DNA of 64,000 bases, from contig JAUGWO010000112.1 in assembly GCA_049724395.1 (NCBI GenBank), forward strand, positions 124,001-188,000, read 5' to 3'. The notes under the pieces were generated by a model. The model ran no database searches and was not told the origin of the DNA. It saw only the letters and a list, made by a program, of their open reading frames with translations. Numbering within the stretch: the first letter of the stretch is position 1; every line of letters begins with the position of its first letter. The DNA comes from Spongospora subterranea f. sp. subterranea (lineage: Eukaryota; Endomyxa: Phytomyxea; Phytomyxea; Plasmodiophorida). Made by a program: the position numbers and the translations under genes. Below, one piece after another: positions 22,880 to 32,294 of this stretch.

Positions 22880-23880
22880 TCAATTTAAAGATCAGGCGAT
22901 TTTGAATGTTTCTTCTGGATGCTGTTCGCCTTGGCATTAAATGGCTTGAAGGGGCTCGTCTTCGTTCAAAAACTGTTTCCAATCGAGAGCCACTCAATAT
23001 CGACCACAGGCTGACAGACAGCGTTGTCATCACGATGCTGCCTATTGTCATTCCATTCTGGAGCAATTCCCAAGAAAAGCTTCTTCACGGCCTTCTCGAT
23101 TTTCCTGATAGAAAGACATTAATTATTGAAGCCATCGACCGGTTATTTATCTGCTCTTGCTATTGACGGTCCTGGCCAAAGAAAGGAGATGCGCATGAGC
23201 CTCTCGAAGTACGATTACTTCATGTCAATCGCCGTTATTTGGATTCAATCCTTACATCGCCCCGAACTAATATTGAAGCATCTCTGGAAGTCAGTCGCTC
23301 ATTTTTCCGAAGAGCCGAAGAATGGCAGTCCAGACGCATCAGATCTTGGGCCTAACTGAACATTGCCGAATTTACAACAGGGAAACATGTGGAATTCAAA
23401 CCTGTGATATTAGATGAAGATCCAGCAGTGCTGTTTACGTTGGTTGCGTATTCAGGTCAAACGATTATTTGTCATGCAGAAATCTTTTTCCCAGTGGGTA
23501 TCAACGTCACTTCATGAAGGACTGGTAATGAAGGACTGGTAATGGAGAAACCTGCCAAGATTTCGCAACACACTGCCCAGCGCTAGTTGCACGTTCTTCA
23601 GTACCATAGAGTGGTTCAGGCAAAGATCTTTACATCGACGGCCATGAGCGTAGTGAGGTTGTTGGATATCGCAAAAATTTCCTCGTCAGAATGCAGCAAT
23701 ATCAAACCCGGATGTTTACATATTCAGGTGATGAGATGAAGGAAGTTACCACACCAGAGTTACGAAACGATGAACGACCCTTAATCATGGTCGTTCAAGA
23801 TAAAAATGTTTCAGTTAATGAGCTCGCTGAATGGTTCTGGTGCAGTTGCCAAGAAGACAGGCAGAGGAAACGCATGAAAA
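22880..23880 (+). mobile_element. DDE transposase relic, 'DGHER-VV-YR' type
   Basis: Pieces of one transposase lie in order on the plus strand. 'EEWQSRRIRSWA' and 'FTTGKHVEFKPVILDED' fall at about 23315-23430. 'GKDLYIDGHERSEVVGYRKN' is at about 23618-23680, and the following frame continues through 'MFTYSGDEMKEVTTPELRND' to 'ERPLIMVVQDKN'. This matches a family of DDE transposases common in fungi, in which 'DGHER.DVV.YR..FL..M' precedes the catalytic aspartates and a 'V.HDE' motif. Here that motif reads 'VVQDKN', so one acidic residue is lost. Stops and frame changes show it is inactive. Superfamily not assigned; terminal repeats not found. Confidence 0.6.
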
Positions 23881-24183
23881 GAGGCAGAAAACGTAATGCT
23901 TGCCAGTGCAGTTGGGCCCGTTGGCTTCGATGCGATCAATGGAGCAGATCAAGCCTTTGATAACTATTGGACGAAGATCCACGAGGAATGTTGCTTTCGT
24001 GGCAACAGCTCCGAATGGTCTATGAATGCATCAAGAAACCGGTGGTCGCTCATTCAGGCCTCCATTAATGTTTTCATCGGTAATTATGCAATGGCAACTT
24101 CAATCGACATGAGTGGGTTTGCAAGTAAAGATTATGTCAACTTTGCTCTGGAGTTATATTTAACTGATCAGAGAGAATTTTAA
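23881..24183 (+). pseudogene. Myb/SANT-like transposon-associated protein fragment
   Basis: An open frame ending at 24183 has the pattern 'YWTKIHEECCFRG', '.RNRWSLIQASINVFIGNYAM', 'SGFASKDYVNFALELYL'. This is the layout of the small Myb/SANT-like DNA-binding proteins that accompany PIF/Harbinger-type and related elements: FW..I...F, then NRWS.IQ..VNKF.G, then D....A..LY. It directly follows the DDE transposase relic in another frame. It lacks a convincing start and is probably a fragment. Confidence 0.45.
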
Positions 24184-24975
24184 ATCTGGTGCGGTGCCCT
24201 TCTTCGTCATCTTCTTCTGATGCGATTTCGTCATCCCACGCGTTTTCTCGTTTCTATCTTGCTGGCAGGCATTGCAGTGTTCCTCAGACTATTGAGTCAT
24301 CTTCCGTATATTGATCCATTCCCATCCAGCTCACTTAAAGTCACCTTTGCATCACAGCTCGGTTTCACATTGTGAAATGCAGACCGCCCATTTCTCTCCG
24401 AATTGCTGCAATGCCTGCCAGCAAGGTAGCACTCAAATTCTTTTTTTCTGATCAATTAAATATAACTCTTGAGCACATGCGAGTTGTCTCAATGCTGCCG
24501 TTGTCTTTTGCAAAGTTGAAAGCCCAGAATTGCCAAGTGCGTCGAATCTCTGTTTGAAATACGGATCGGCCTCTCGAACTCCGGTTACCGTACTCAAAAA
24601 CAACAAGGCATTTCGCGTCCTGAACCGACGACGAAACAACCGATTAAGGCTCGTGATGAAAATAGACCTGCATACATGCCAATGTTCATTACAAGCATTC
24701 GTATGCAGGCGAAAGCCTTACTAATTGTATTCTACGAGCTCCCATTGCATGATCGCGCTTAAAATTTGCACAGCGACCCGGTCGTGACCCACCCCGTTCA
24801 ATAATCTGATTTGTCTCATCTTCATCGGATGATAATTCCATGACACTGCATCCACAAGCTCGGTGTCATCGTACTGTAATTTGGGGATTGGGAACTTGAT
24901 TACAGGAGGGATGCGCTGTTGAGACGCCCTCGTAATCTTTAAAAGTGGACGACCAGCTTCTTGGCCGATACTGAT
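24184..24975. other. no supported gene
   Basis: Only short frames on both strands with no recognisable content, between the transposon relics and the minisatellite. Confidence 0.4.
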
Positions 24976-25842
24976 ACTGCGTTCACCATTATAACTTACA
25001 CACCACTATTATTGAAGATCACCATTATAACTTATACACCACTATTATTGAAGATCACCATTATAACTTATACACCACTATTATTGAAGATCACCATTAT
25101 AACTTATACACCACTATTATTGAAGATCACCATTATAACTTATACACCACTATTATTGAAGATCACCATTATAACTTATAACTTATACACCACTATTATT
25201 GAAGATCACCATTATAACTTATACACCACTATTATTGAAGATCACCATTATAACTTATACACCACTATTATTGAAGATCACCATTATAACTTATACACCA
25301 CTATTATTGAAGATCACCATTATAACTTATACACCACTATTATTGAAGATCACCATATTATAACTTATAACTTACTACACCACTATTATTGAAGATCACC
25401 ATTATAACTTATACACCACTATTATTGAAGATCACCATTATAACTTATACACCACTATTATTGAAGATCACCATTATAACTTATACACCACTATTATTGA
25501 AGATCACCATTATAACTTATACACCACTATTATTGAAGATCACCATTATAACTTATACACCACTATTATTGAAGATCACCATTATAACTTATACACCACT
25601 ATTATTGAAGATCACCATTATAACTTATACACCACTATTATTGAAGATCACCATTATAACTTATACACCACTATTATTGAAGATCACCATTATAACTTAT
25701 ACACCACTATTATTGAAGATCACCATTATAATTATAACTTATACACCACTATTATTGAAGATCACCATTATAACTTATACACCACTATTATTGAAGATCA
25801 CCATTATAACTTATACACCACTATTATTGAACCCAACTATTA
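24976..25842. repeat. 36-bp minisatellite array
   Basis: About 23 head-to-tail copies of a 36-bp AT-rich unit that includes 'cattataacttatacaccac' and 'tattattgaagatcac'. Copies are almost identical. Three irregular junctions (near 25166, 25352 and 25728) carry small insertions that partly duplicate 'ataactt'. Because 36 is a multiple of three, long open frames run through it (peptide repeat ITYTPLLLKITI), but they change frame at the irregular junctions and are not taken as genes. Confidence 0.95.
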
Positions 25843-26430
25843 TTGAAGATCAAATCAATCTGATAATTATGCCCAATGCCATGCTAACATAGCAGTACGA
25901 AATTGGGATCTGACCCAGAAAATTCAACCCAGCGTGCCAGTGATAAGTGTAGTTATGGACGTTGCCTTTTTATTTAAAGTGGGAGAAACAACACTTCCAC
26001 AAGCATCACTGAGACGGCGCTTTCGCAAAAGGCAAGGAGCATGATACGCAGCGGTACGGCCTGGCGCGGAGTCCGCTGCCCGCGGGACCATCGTCTGCAA
26101 TTTGAGGTCAACAAGCACTCGATCATTTTCAAGGCTGGTTCACAATCGGACCTGACATACTGATGTCCTCCGAAGGCAGCTCAGAATCGTGAGCGATATT
26201 GATGGCGTTCCGACTTGTAGTTTGACAGTAGAGTGGTTGTGTATACAGGTCATTTAACGATTACGACGATCAGGACATCACTAACGTAAAGTACACTTCT
26301 CATCACTGTCATTTTCAAACAACATCGTATTGTCGTAATGTTTTGTGGAACCGTTTGGTTTTGATTATGGATCTGATCGCAATGATGCCGTGTGTCATAG
26401 CGGCTCTCGGTAAACCGCAGTCTAATTTCA
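25843..26430. other. no supported gene
   Basis: Sequence after the minisatellite has no open frame with recognisable content. A minus-strand 64-codon frame (25924-26118) is unconvincing. Confidence 0.4.
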
Positions 26431-26434
26431 CATC

Positions 26435-28440
26435 GTAGGATGGAGTTGAAGAAGACGAGTTCGAAGACGAGGAAGACGATGACGATGATGACGACGATGA
26501 GGACGAAGGTATGGATTAATAGGTGTGTTTGCATTCCTCATCACATTGAATTTTTGCCATAGATGATTTATGGGGCTCTGCTGATGCCAGGAAGGTGAGC
26601 TTTCTAACTGTTTTGTCTATTTCAATGTTTTCGCTTGACTAAAATCGTATAACGATGGTTCTAGTCCGTTTTTCCGAAACCATGTCACACTTGAAAACAT
26701 TTCACTTGGTTGATTCCTTCAGTCCTGTTGCTGTGGACTAACGTATTTATCTTAGCTAGCTAGCCATTCGATGTACAATAATAACAGTAACAATGATGTT
26801 CATACGGTTCCATACAATAATGTTCGAGCTGTGTCCAACATGGCTATGTCTCGTGGTGTATCAACTCTCATTGGCGGCGCCAATGAGAAATTTCACGAAT
26901 CACAAACACACGTTTTGCCTTCCACGCCAGAGTCAGGCGTGCTGTGTGGTGCATTGCCTTCCGATTCAGACCGGTTCTCTGCTCTTCCTTCCCTACGGCA
27001 GCTTTCGTATTATACTCTCCAGCAATCAGCTCCAACTATTGATCACGCAAATGGTACAGAAACATCCCGTTTTTTTAATCCGACAAACCGGTTTTCAATC
27101 CTTCCATCGATCTTCGCCATGTTTTCCTTTTTGTCATTTCAATTCGCTCAAAACTGTGCTTGTATTTACATCGTTTTTTTTTTTTCGGTAAGTAAGTTTT
27201 GTTGCCGTTGTCGTATCTTTTTCCCGTGTCGCGTCATTGGTTTGTTTTTTCTCATCGTAGTTTTGTTTCAGACAATATTCGCGCTCCTCGTCATGGTGGC
27301 AACTCTCTTTCGTTACAAGTCGAGATTGACAGCGACACGCACAGGCAGCAACAATCCTCTTCATCTGTTGATGTCAATTCATCATTATCTTCTCCGTTAG
27401 TTGACCTTTTCATGATTTCCCTCTCTTCTAGTGTCTGTGTTATCTCCAATGTTATTATATTGCGCTTGCCGTTATCACTGTAAATTGTTTTCGCTCACCC
27501 CTTGTATTGATTTGACCGTTTTTATTGCTATTCCGATTGCAATCTTGTTTATTCCCGTTTTCGAAAAAAACTAGAGCAGTTGCCCATCTGCCTCCATTTT
27601 CAAATTCTTCTGACCTCCAAACACCGATCGATATGGAACTACCGCGTGCTGCCCCTGTCCTAATTGACACTTACGTTAAATCCAGCTATAAAATGAAAAG
27701 AAGGTAATAATAGTGGTTTGTTTCATGCATGCTTTTTGGTTATATGAACAAACCGGTTGAGTCCGTGCTGAAAGTGGACTTCTCGATTAGCGTAGATTCT
27801 GTTTCGCACTGTTCAATGGTTGATTCTTCAGGTATTTGACTCAGCGGTTTATGTACGATATCAACCGTAAAAGGGTCGAAGACCAACTGAGGAAAAGGTA
27901 TGGTTATTTATACCTGCGTGATAGAACCCGTCCCAGCTCCGACTTATTGATGAATATAGTAATTTGATTTTTCATTTTTATGCATTTACTTTCTTTTCTA
28001 TCTCTCTGTCGACAAGGTGTCGCTTATATGTAATATTAGATTCGGAAGGCCTCGGCCTCGAGGGAACACATCTGATTCCCGCTCGGTGTCCTTTATTATG
28101 ACCATTGAGGCTTCGTACGCTCTACGCCGTCTTGTACGAATTGAGCGTTGTTATCTGGAAGAGCTTCTACAGCCATTACCAAACCGCGTCACCCAAGTTG
28201 TACGTAAACGCGCTTTGTGGAAGCGCATTGTGAATTTAACACCACAACATGCATGTTTACTATCAGTTAATTCGATATTTTTTACCATACCATGTTGTTT
28301 GGCGGCAAAATATTTTTCCGCCATACATTCTGCAAGGCTCTGCTGTTATGTCTGATGGTTGAGATTGTTTTTGTAACTTTCTATGATTCAGCAACAAACA
28401 CTCTGTGCATATTTGCCCATTTTGAATTGCGATTGTATAT
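26435..28440 (+). CDS. unrecognised multi-exon acidic/Ser-rich protein
   Basis: A chain of likely exons with GT-AG borders. One ends in an acidic run at about 26440-26505 (mostly Asp and Glu). 'DDLWGSADARK' is at 26560-26595. A Ser/Asn-rich exon spans about 26765-27120 ('HSMYNNNSNNDVHTVPYNNV'), with 'DNIRAPRHGGNSLSLQVEID' at about 27270-27400. 'VLIDTYVKSSYKMKRR' ends near 27705, and 'YLTQRFMYDINRKRVEDQLR' is at 27830-27895. 'MTIEASYALRRLVRIERCYL' is at about 28100-28160. The last block faintly recalls the helical segment of the mRNA-decay factor PAT1, but its C-terminal domain is not seen. I do not assign a function. Boundaries and the start are uncertain. Confidence 0.4.
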
Positions 28441-28443
28441 GAC

Positions 28444-29515
28444 ATGTCATCTCCCGCGTCGCCCGTCCTTCCAGCGTTATCTCTCATTGTCTCCGTCCAG
28501 GTCAAAATTCAGCTTTTTAGCATGAGACGTGCGTTCCTTTTCCTCAATGAGGTCGCGTTTCGGTGCCAGCCGGTGGGAGATGCGTTCGCCTTCATGATCC
28601 CATCTGGCTACGCGAAAGAGGATTTCGACGGGTCGACACAAGTGATCGACGTGCTCACGAAGGGATACTACCAAGCGGTCCCTGGGCCACACCTTCCGCA
28701 TTGGAATGATCCTCAGGTAGTATCAATTGCTCTCCAAAAACGCCCAGACTTTTTTCAATCACGCCTGCTATTCCAATTTCATAGATGCAACTTTCACGAA
28801 TTGTCCCTCGATGAAACATTGGAAGAGTGTTTGCGTCTGGTATTTGTCATGTTATCGTTCGGGTCTTTGCTGGGGTTTTCATCTGTTATTGCTGATATAA
28901 TTATTTGGAGTATTTTTTCTTACTGGCTGTAACATCTTTTGGTTGAAAATGTTATTGAATATTCGCTTTGTAGGTTGACATCTATGCCTTTGATGATTGC
29001 GATGGCGGCCCTTCGGCTATGCCGCTGCGGCAGTCTGATCTCGTATTTATCCTTAATGATCGGCATGAGCACACGTACTCTGGTGTTGAAGATCAAAAGT
29101 TCGTCTTTATTTGACCGCACAAAAATGTGTTTTATTTTGAAGTCCTGTTTTTTTTATCCACGTACGTTCTATTCTGCGATGTGTATTTCTTTTTTTCGTA
29201 GAAAGTTTTGTAGTTATCGGCACCACAGAGGTAGTGCACGTAATCGCTCCATGTTTACTGATTGGTTGTTTGCTCCTCTACGACAGGGTTTGCCATTGGT
29301 ATTTTGTTCTTTCTCCGGATGATGTTTACCGTGGTCTCAAATTTCGTGTATCTCCCGACTCTTGGGTCCCTGTTCGTGGGCGATATGGATGGGTGCCATC
29401 CACCTGCATCCTAGTTCACAGTCCGGTCTTGCTTCAGTATTCGCTCAACACATTAAAGTTCAAGCTGGAGTCACCGCGGCTATTGGTCGACCCCGACGGC
29501 GTCTGTCAATATTAA
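28444..29515 (+). CDS. unrecognised multi-exon protein
   Basis: An ATG at 28444 opens a frame containing 'FLFLNEVAFRCQPVGDAFAF' and 'KEDFDGSTQVIDVLTKGYYQ', up to a GT near 28718. Further exon-like pieces follow: 'CNFHELSLDETLEECLRL' (28784-28838), 'VDIYAFDDCDGGPSAMPLRQ' with 'SDLVFILNDRHEHTYSGVED' (about 28975-29098), and 'VYRGLKFRVSPDSWVPVRGR' (29324-29385) in a frame that ends at 29515. Composition and acceptor sites support coding, but phases do not all agree in my reading. It could be the 3' part of the preceding gene. Family not recognised. Confidence 0.35.
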
Positions 29516-30009
29516 AACCGATTGTTCTAAAATTCACAATAATTTATATTTAATTAATTTATTTCCAAATACAAGTTCATGATGTTGTTCAGATGTAGAA
29601 ACTGTCGGACAGGTGGTAATGCTGCTTCCTACCCGAAACACAGCTAGTTCGTGATCAATTATGGAAGCAATTGCATCATGACAATGCGGGAAATTTAGGA
29701 CCTAACATCAAAAACAGGAAACGAGTAGAGTGCTTTATGTCGAAGGAGTTGGCTCAAAAGTCGTCAGTTGTTGTATACGTAGCTTAGACATCCACGTGCT
29801 TAGGAGCGAATCGCATCTATTTTCGAAGCATCACCAGTCAAGACGACAGAATTGGTTTGTGAGAATATTGTGAAATATGGCGTCTGTCATATTATCTGAT
29901 TTTCTTCCTCTGAATCTCGCTGAGCCAATTATGAAAATGTCTACAGTAGTCGTTTGAAATGTGGGCTTTATATTTGGGTCGCCGAACCCGCTAAAAATAT
30001 ATTCTCAAA
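29516..30009. other. no supported gene
   Basis: AT-rich stretch between convergent transcription units. No open frame of note. Confidence 0.4.
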
Positions 30010-30645
30010 TCATCTTCTGGTCCAGTTTCCAATGCTGCCCAAGGCATTGACAACATCAGCCGAAACCGGTTTACGATTAATTTCCATGGCGTACTTGGAC
30101 CAAATATAAGCAGTATAGAACAGGGTTCCCCAGCCCCAGACCGAACCAATCGCCCCGCAGTACCTGATATCTCCAAATATCGCCAACAGCACCGACAGAA
30201 CCGCTCGAGCCGGTAATGGGCGCCTCCCGGGCAGTTTCGCCATGGATTTGGCAATATACTCGGCTGTGGCCTCGATCAGATCACTGTTTCCAATAACCTC
30301 AAACTCGTCGTCAATCATTTTGGCCAACTCGTCCTGCTCAGGCACAACCTCCCAGTCCTGGCTGTCGTTACAATGTATAGTGTGACTCGTAACGTTGTCT
30401 ATAGCCAGAAACGTGTCGTCGTCGTCGCTCTGGTCTCGTATATCATCATGCTCAATATCATGATAATGGTTCGGGGATACATCTGACGATAGATATTCCT
30501 CAACACAATTCTCCCAATCATCAGCCAGAGGACGCTCGTCCCGATCCCAGTCGTGTTGACGGAGACGGAGGTCCTTCAAGATCTTGGCCCGCAGTATCTG
30601 CTGATGTTTAAACACACTCATTGATGAATAATCAGTGTCGTCCAT
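30010..30645 (-). CDS. conserved membrane protein with WG-YTAY-W motif, copy A
   Basis: An uninterrupted ATG-to-stop frame of 211 aa. The N-terminal 130 residues are acidic and variable. The C-terminal region is conserved with the neighbouring copy: 'EATAEYIAKSMAKLPGRRPL', then a hydrophobic stretch with 'FGDIRYCGAIGSVWGWGTLF' and 'YTAYIWSKYAMEI'. It probably spans or associates with a membrane. Similar tails (IA+S+A.MPE ... LW.WG..LYT.YGW) occur in small plant and protist proteins of unknown role, as far as I recall. No function is assigned. It is single-exon, unlike most genes here. Confidence 0.7.
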   Translation of the reverse strand: MDDTDYSSMSVFKHQQILRAKILKDLRLRQHDWDRDERPLADDWENCVEEYLSSDVSPNHYHDIEHDDIRDQSDDDDTFLAIDNVTSHTIHCNDSQDWEVVPEQDELAKMIDDEFEVIGNSDLIEATAEYIAKSMAKLPGRRPLPARAVLSVLLAIFGDIRYCGAIGSVWGWGTLFYTAYIWSKYAMEINRKPVSADVVNALGSIGNWTRR

Positions 30646-31169
30646 TGGGCAATACTTTTGATGTGCACAATTCAGCTAGGAAAAAAACAAACTTGTGGCG
30701 AAACTACCGCCGGGGTAGATCCCGCTATAGTAATTCAGCTGTTCAATCGCCGATGAATCTCTGAAAACAGATTAGTGCGGCCTTTTGCATGTAAATGATT
30801 AACCAATGATTTTGATTGTTTCGCGATATAGCCTTTCTTAATAAATACTGTTTGTCGACAATTGTGAGATTCATAATTTCAGAGATAATTCGTCCAATTT
30901 ATTCAGAAACCTTAACGATGGGTTTTATGTTGAACGCCAAATTATCAGCCACCGAGTCGGCTTGCTGCCACACCAGATTTTGATTGTTGATTCATAGGGC
31001 GATTGATGATTGTTTTAGGGTCAACATTTATTTAGAGGTTATATAGGCTGGTACTCTGGAATTGATCCATTTGTCGTGCCAAAATAGGAATTTTGAACGG
31101 ATTGATAAGGAGAGACAGAGCGACTTTTAATGATATGGATGAAATAAAACTCTGTGAATAGCCCAGAGG
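30646..31169. other. spacer between the tandem paralogues
   Basis: AT-rich. Frames on the minus strand near 31039-31299 overlap copy B in another frame and are shadows. Probably holds the promoter of copy A. Confidence 0.5.
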
Positions 31170-31826
31170 TTATCGCCTGCCCCATTCTGCGATTGCCATG
31201 AGAGATTTGAGCACAATAGAGAGTACAGGTTGACGATATATCCCAATGGCATATGTGGACCAGGTATAAGCCGTATATAAAATGGTTCCCCAGCCCCATA
31301 CCGATCCAATCGCACCACAGTATCTGATATCGCCAAACACACCCAGTAGCGCCGATTGCACCGCTCGAGCCGATAATGATCGCGTCTCCGGCATTGCCGC
31401 CATCGATTTGGCGATGAAATCGGCCATGGCCTCAATCACATCGCGATTATCCACCAATATAAACTCATCATCAAGAAGACCTTCTTTTTCTGGCACAAAC
31501 ACCCACGATGTCTCTGAACCATGATCTGAATCGTATCGATCTATTTTAGACTTATAGCCTGGCTCTGGCAGTTCCATGGCGCCATATAACGTATCATCGG
31601 TGCACTCCAGAAATGCGCCACGTTCCTGTTGGTCGTCATCCTGTTGCCGCTGTTGAACCGTTTCGTATAATGCTATGAATGTGTCAGATGAGACATAGCT
31701 ATTGAGATCTTCGAGATAGTCTCTGACAGCATCCCCGTCTGGACCGGGTTGGCTACAGAGTTGCAGCTGCTCCACGACCAATGCCATGTTGCAGCCGCCG
31801 TCACTAGACGTGTTCTGGCCGTCCAT
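31170..31826 (-). CDS. conserved membrane protein with WG-YTAY-W motif, copy B
   Basis: An uninterrupted 218-aa frame from the ATG at 31826. It shares with copy A the core 'EAMADFIAKSMAAMPETRSL', 'SARAVQSALLGVFGDIRYCG' and 'AIGSVWGWGTILYTAYTWST', while the N-terminal 120 residues have diverged to acidic, Gln-rich sequence. The two genes are in the same orientation about 0.5 kb apart, a tandem duplication that is old enough for the N-termini to be unalignable by eye. Function unknown. Confidence 0.7.
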   Translation of the reverse strand: MDGQNTSSDGGCNMALVVEQLQLCSQPGPDGDAVRDYLEDLNSYVSSDTFIALYETVQQRQQDDDQQERGAFLECTDDTLYGAMELPEPGYKSKIDRYDSDHGSETSWVFVPEKEGLLDDEFILVDNRDVIEAMADFIAKSMAAMPETRSLSARAVQSALLGVFGDIRYCGAIGSVWGWGTILYTAYTWSTYAIGIYRQPVLSIVLKSLMAIAEWGRR

Positions 31827-32087
31827 AAGCTAGCGCAGGTGCGCAACGATTATGCTCGCGACGGTGAAGAGGAAGGGCGAAAGGGGGGACGACTCAAGGA
31901 CCTTATCTTCTATATTTCCTCAAAAACTTCCTCAACCCGCGGTTTCATTAAACAAAATCGATCGTGAAATGCGTGAAAATTCGGAGCCAATCTAGTGGAA
32001 GTGCAATCGGAAGTTATTGACCGCCGATAGGGTATAAAGGCACCAGACAAATATAGCGGGGCAGGAAACAGCAGCAGAGGCCGCACT

Positions 32088-32216
32088 ATGCGGTGCAAAG
32101 AGATTCCTGGCGACTTTCGGGAGAGGGTCTACACTCGTCTACAAGAAGTGTTCATGCACTTCCCGGGCTACAAATACGGGTTGCTGGCGAGTAATATCGG
32201 ACTATATGAGGTGTGA
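32088..32216 (+). CDS. possible 42-aa small protein or first exon
   Basis: The ATG at 32088 opens 42 codons beginning 'MRCKEIPGDFRERVYTRLQE' and ending 'YGLLASNIGLYEV', just upstream of a TGA. The sequence looks like genuine protein (amphipathic helix, then an aromatic-rich turn). The end 'TATGAG|gtgtga' could also be a splice donor. It lies between two genes on the opposite strand. Family not recognised. Confidence 0.3.
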   Translation: MRCKEIPGDFRERVYTRLQEVFMHFPGYKYGLLASNIGLYEV

Positions 32217-32294
32217 AAACCATTGTAGAAACTGAAATAAGGGGCAGGTTAGGTAGATCCGACAATTGTATATTGAATGGAGAATAAAAAGCGG

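Noticed and set aside
24976-25842. CRISPR-like array
   Set aside because: The 36-bp units follow each other directly with no unique spacers, and the genome is eukaryotic; it is a minisatellite.
24961-25892. Repetitive 143-aa and 167-aa proteins (ITYTPLLLKITI repeats)
   Set aside because: The frames exist only because the repeat unit is a multiple of three, and they break at the irregular junctions; no gene structure around them.
26793-27191. 132-aa plus-strand ORF
   Set aside because: Shadow of the Ser/Asn-rich exon in another frame, with poly-Phe from a T-rich intron.
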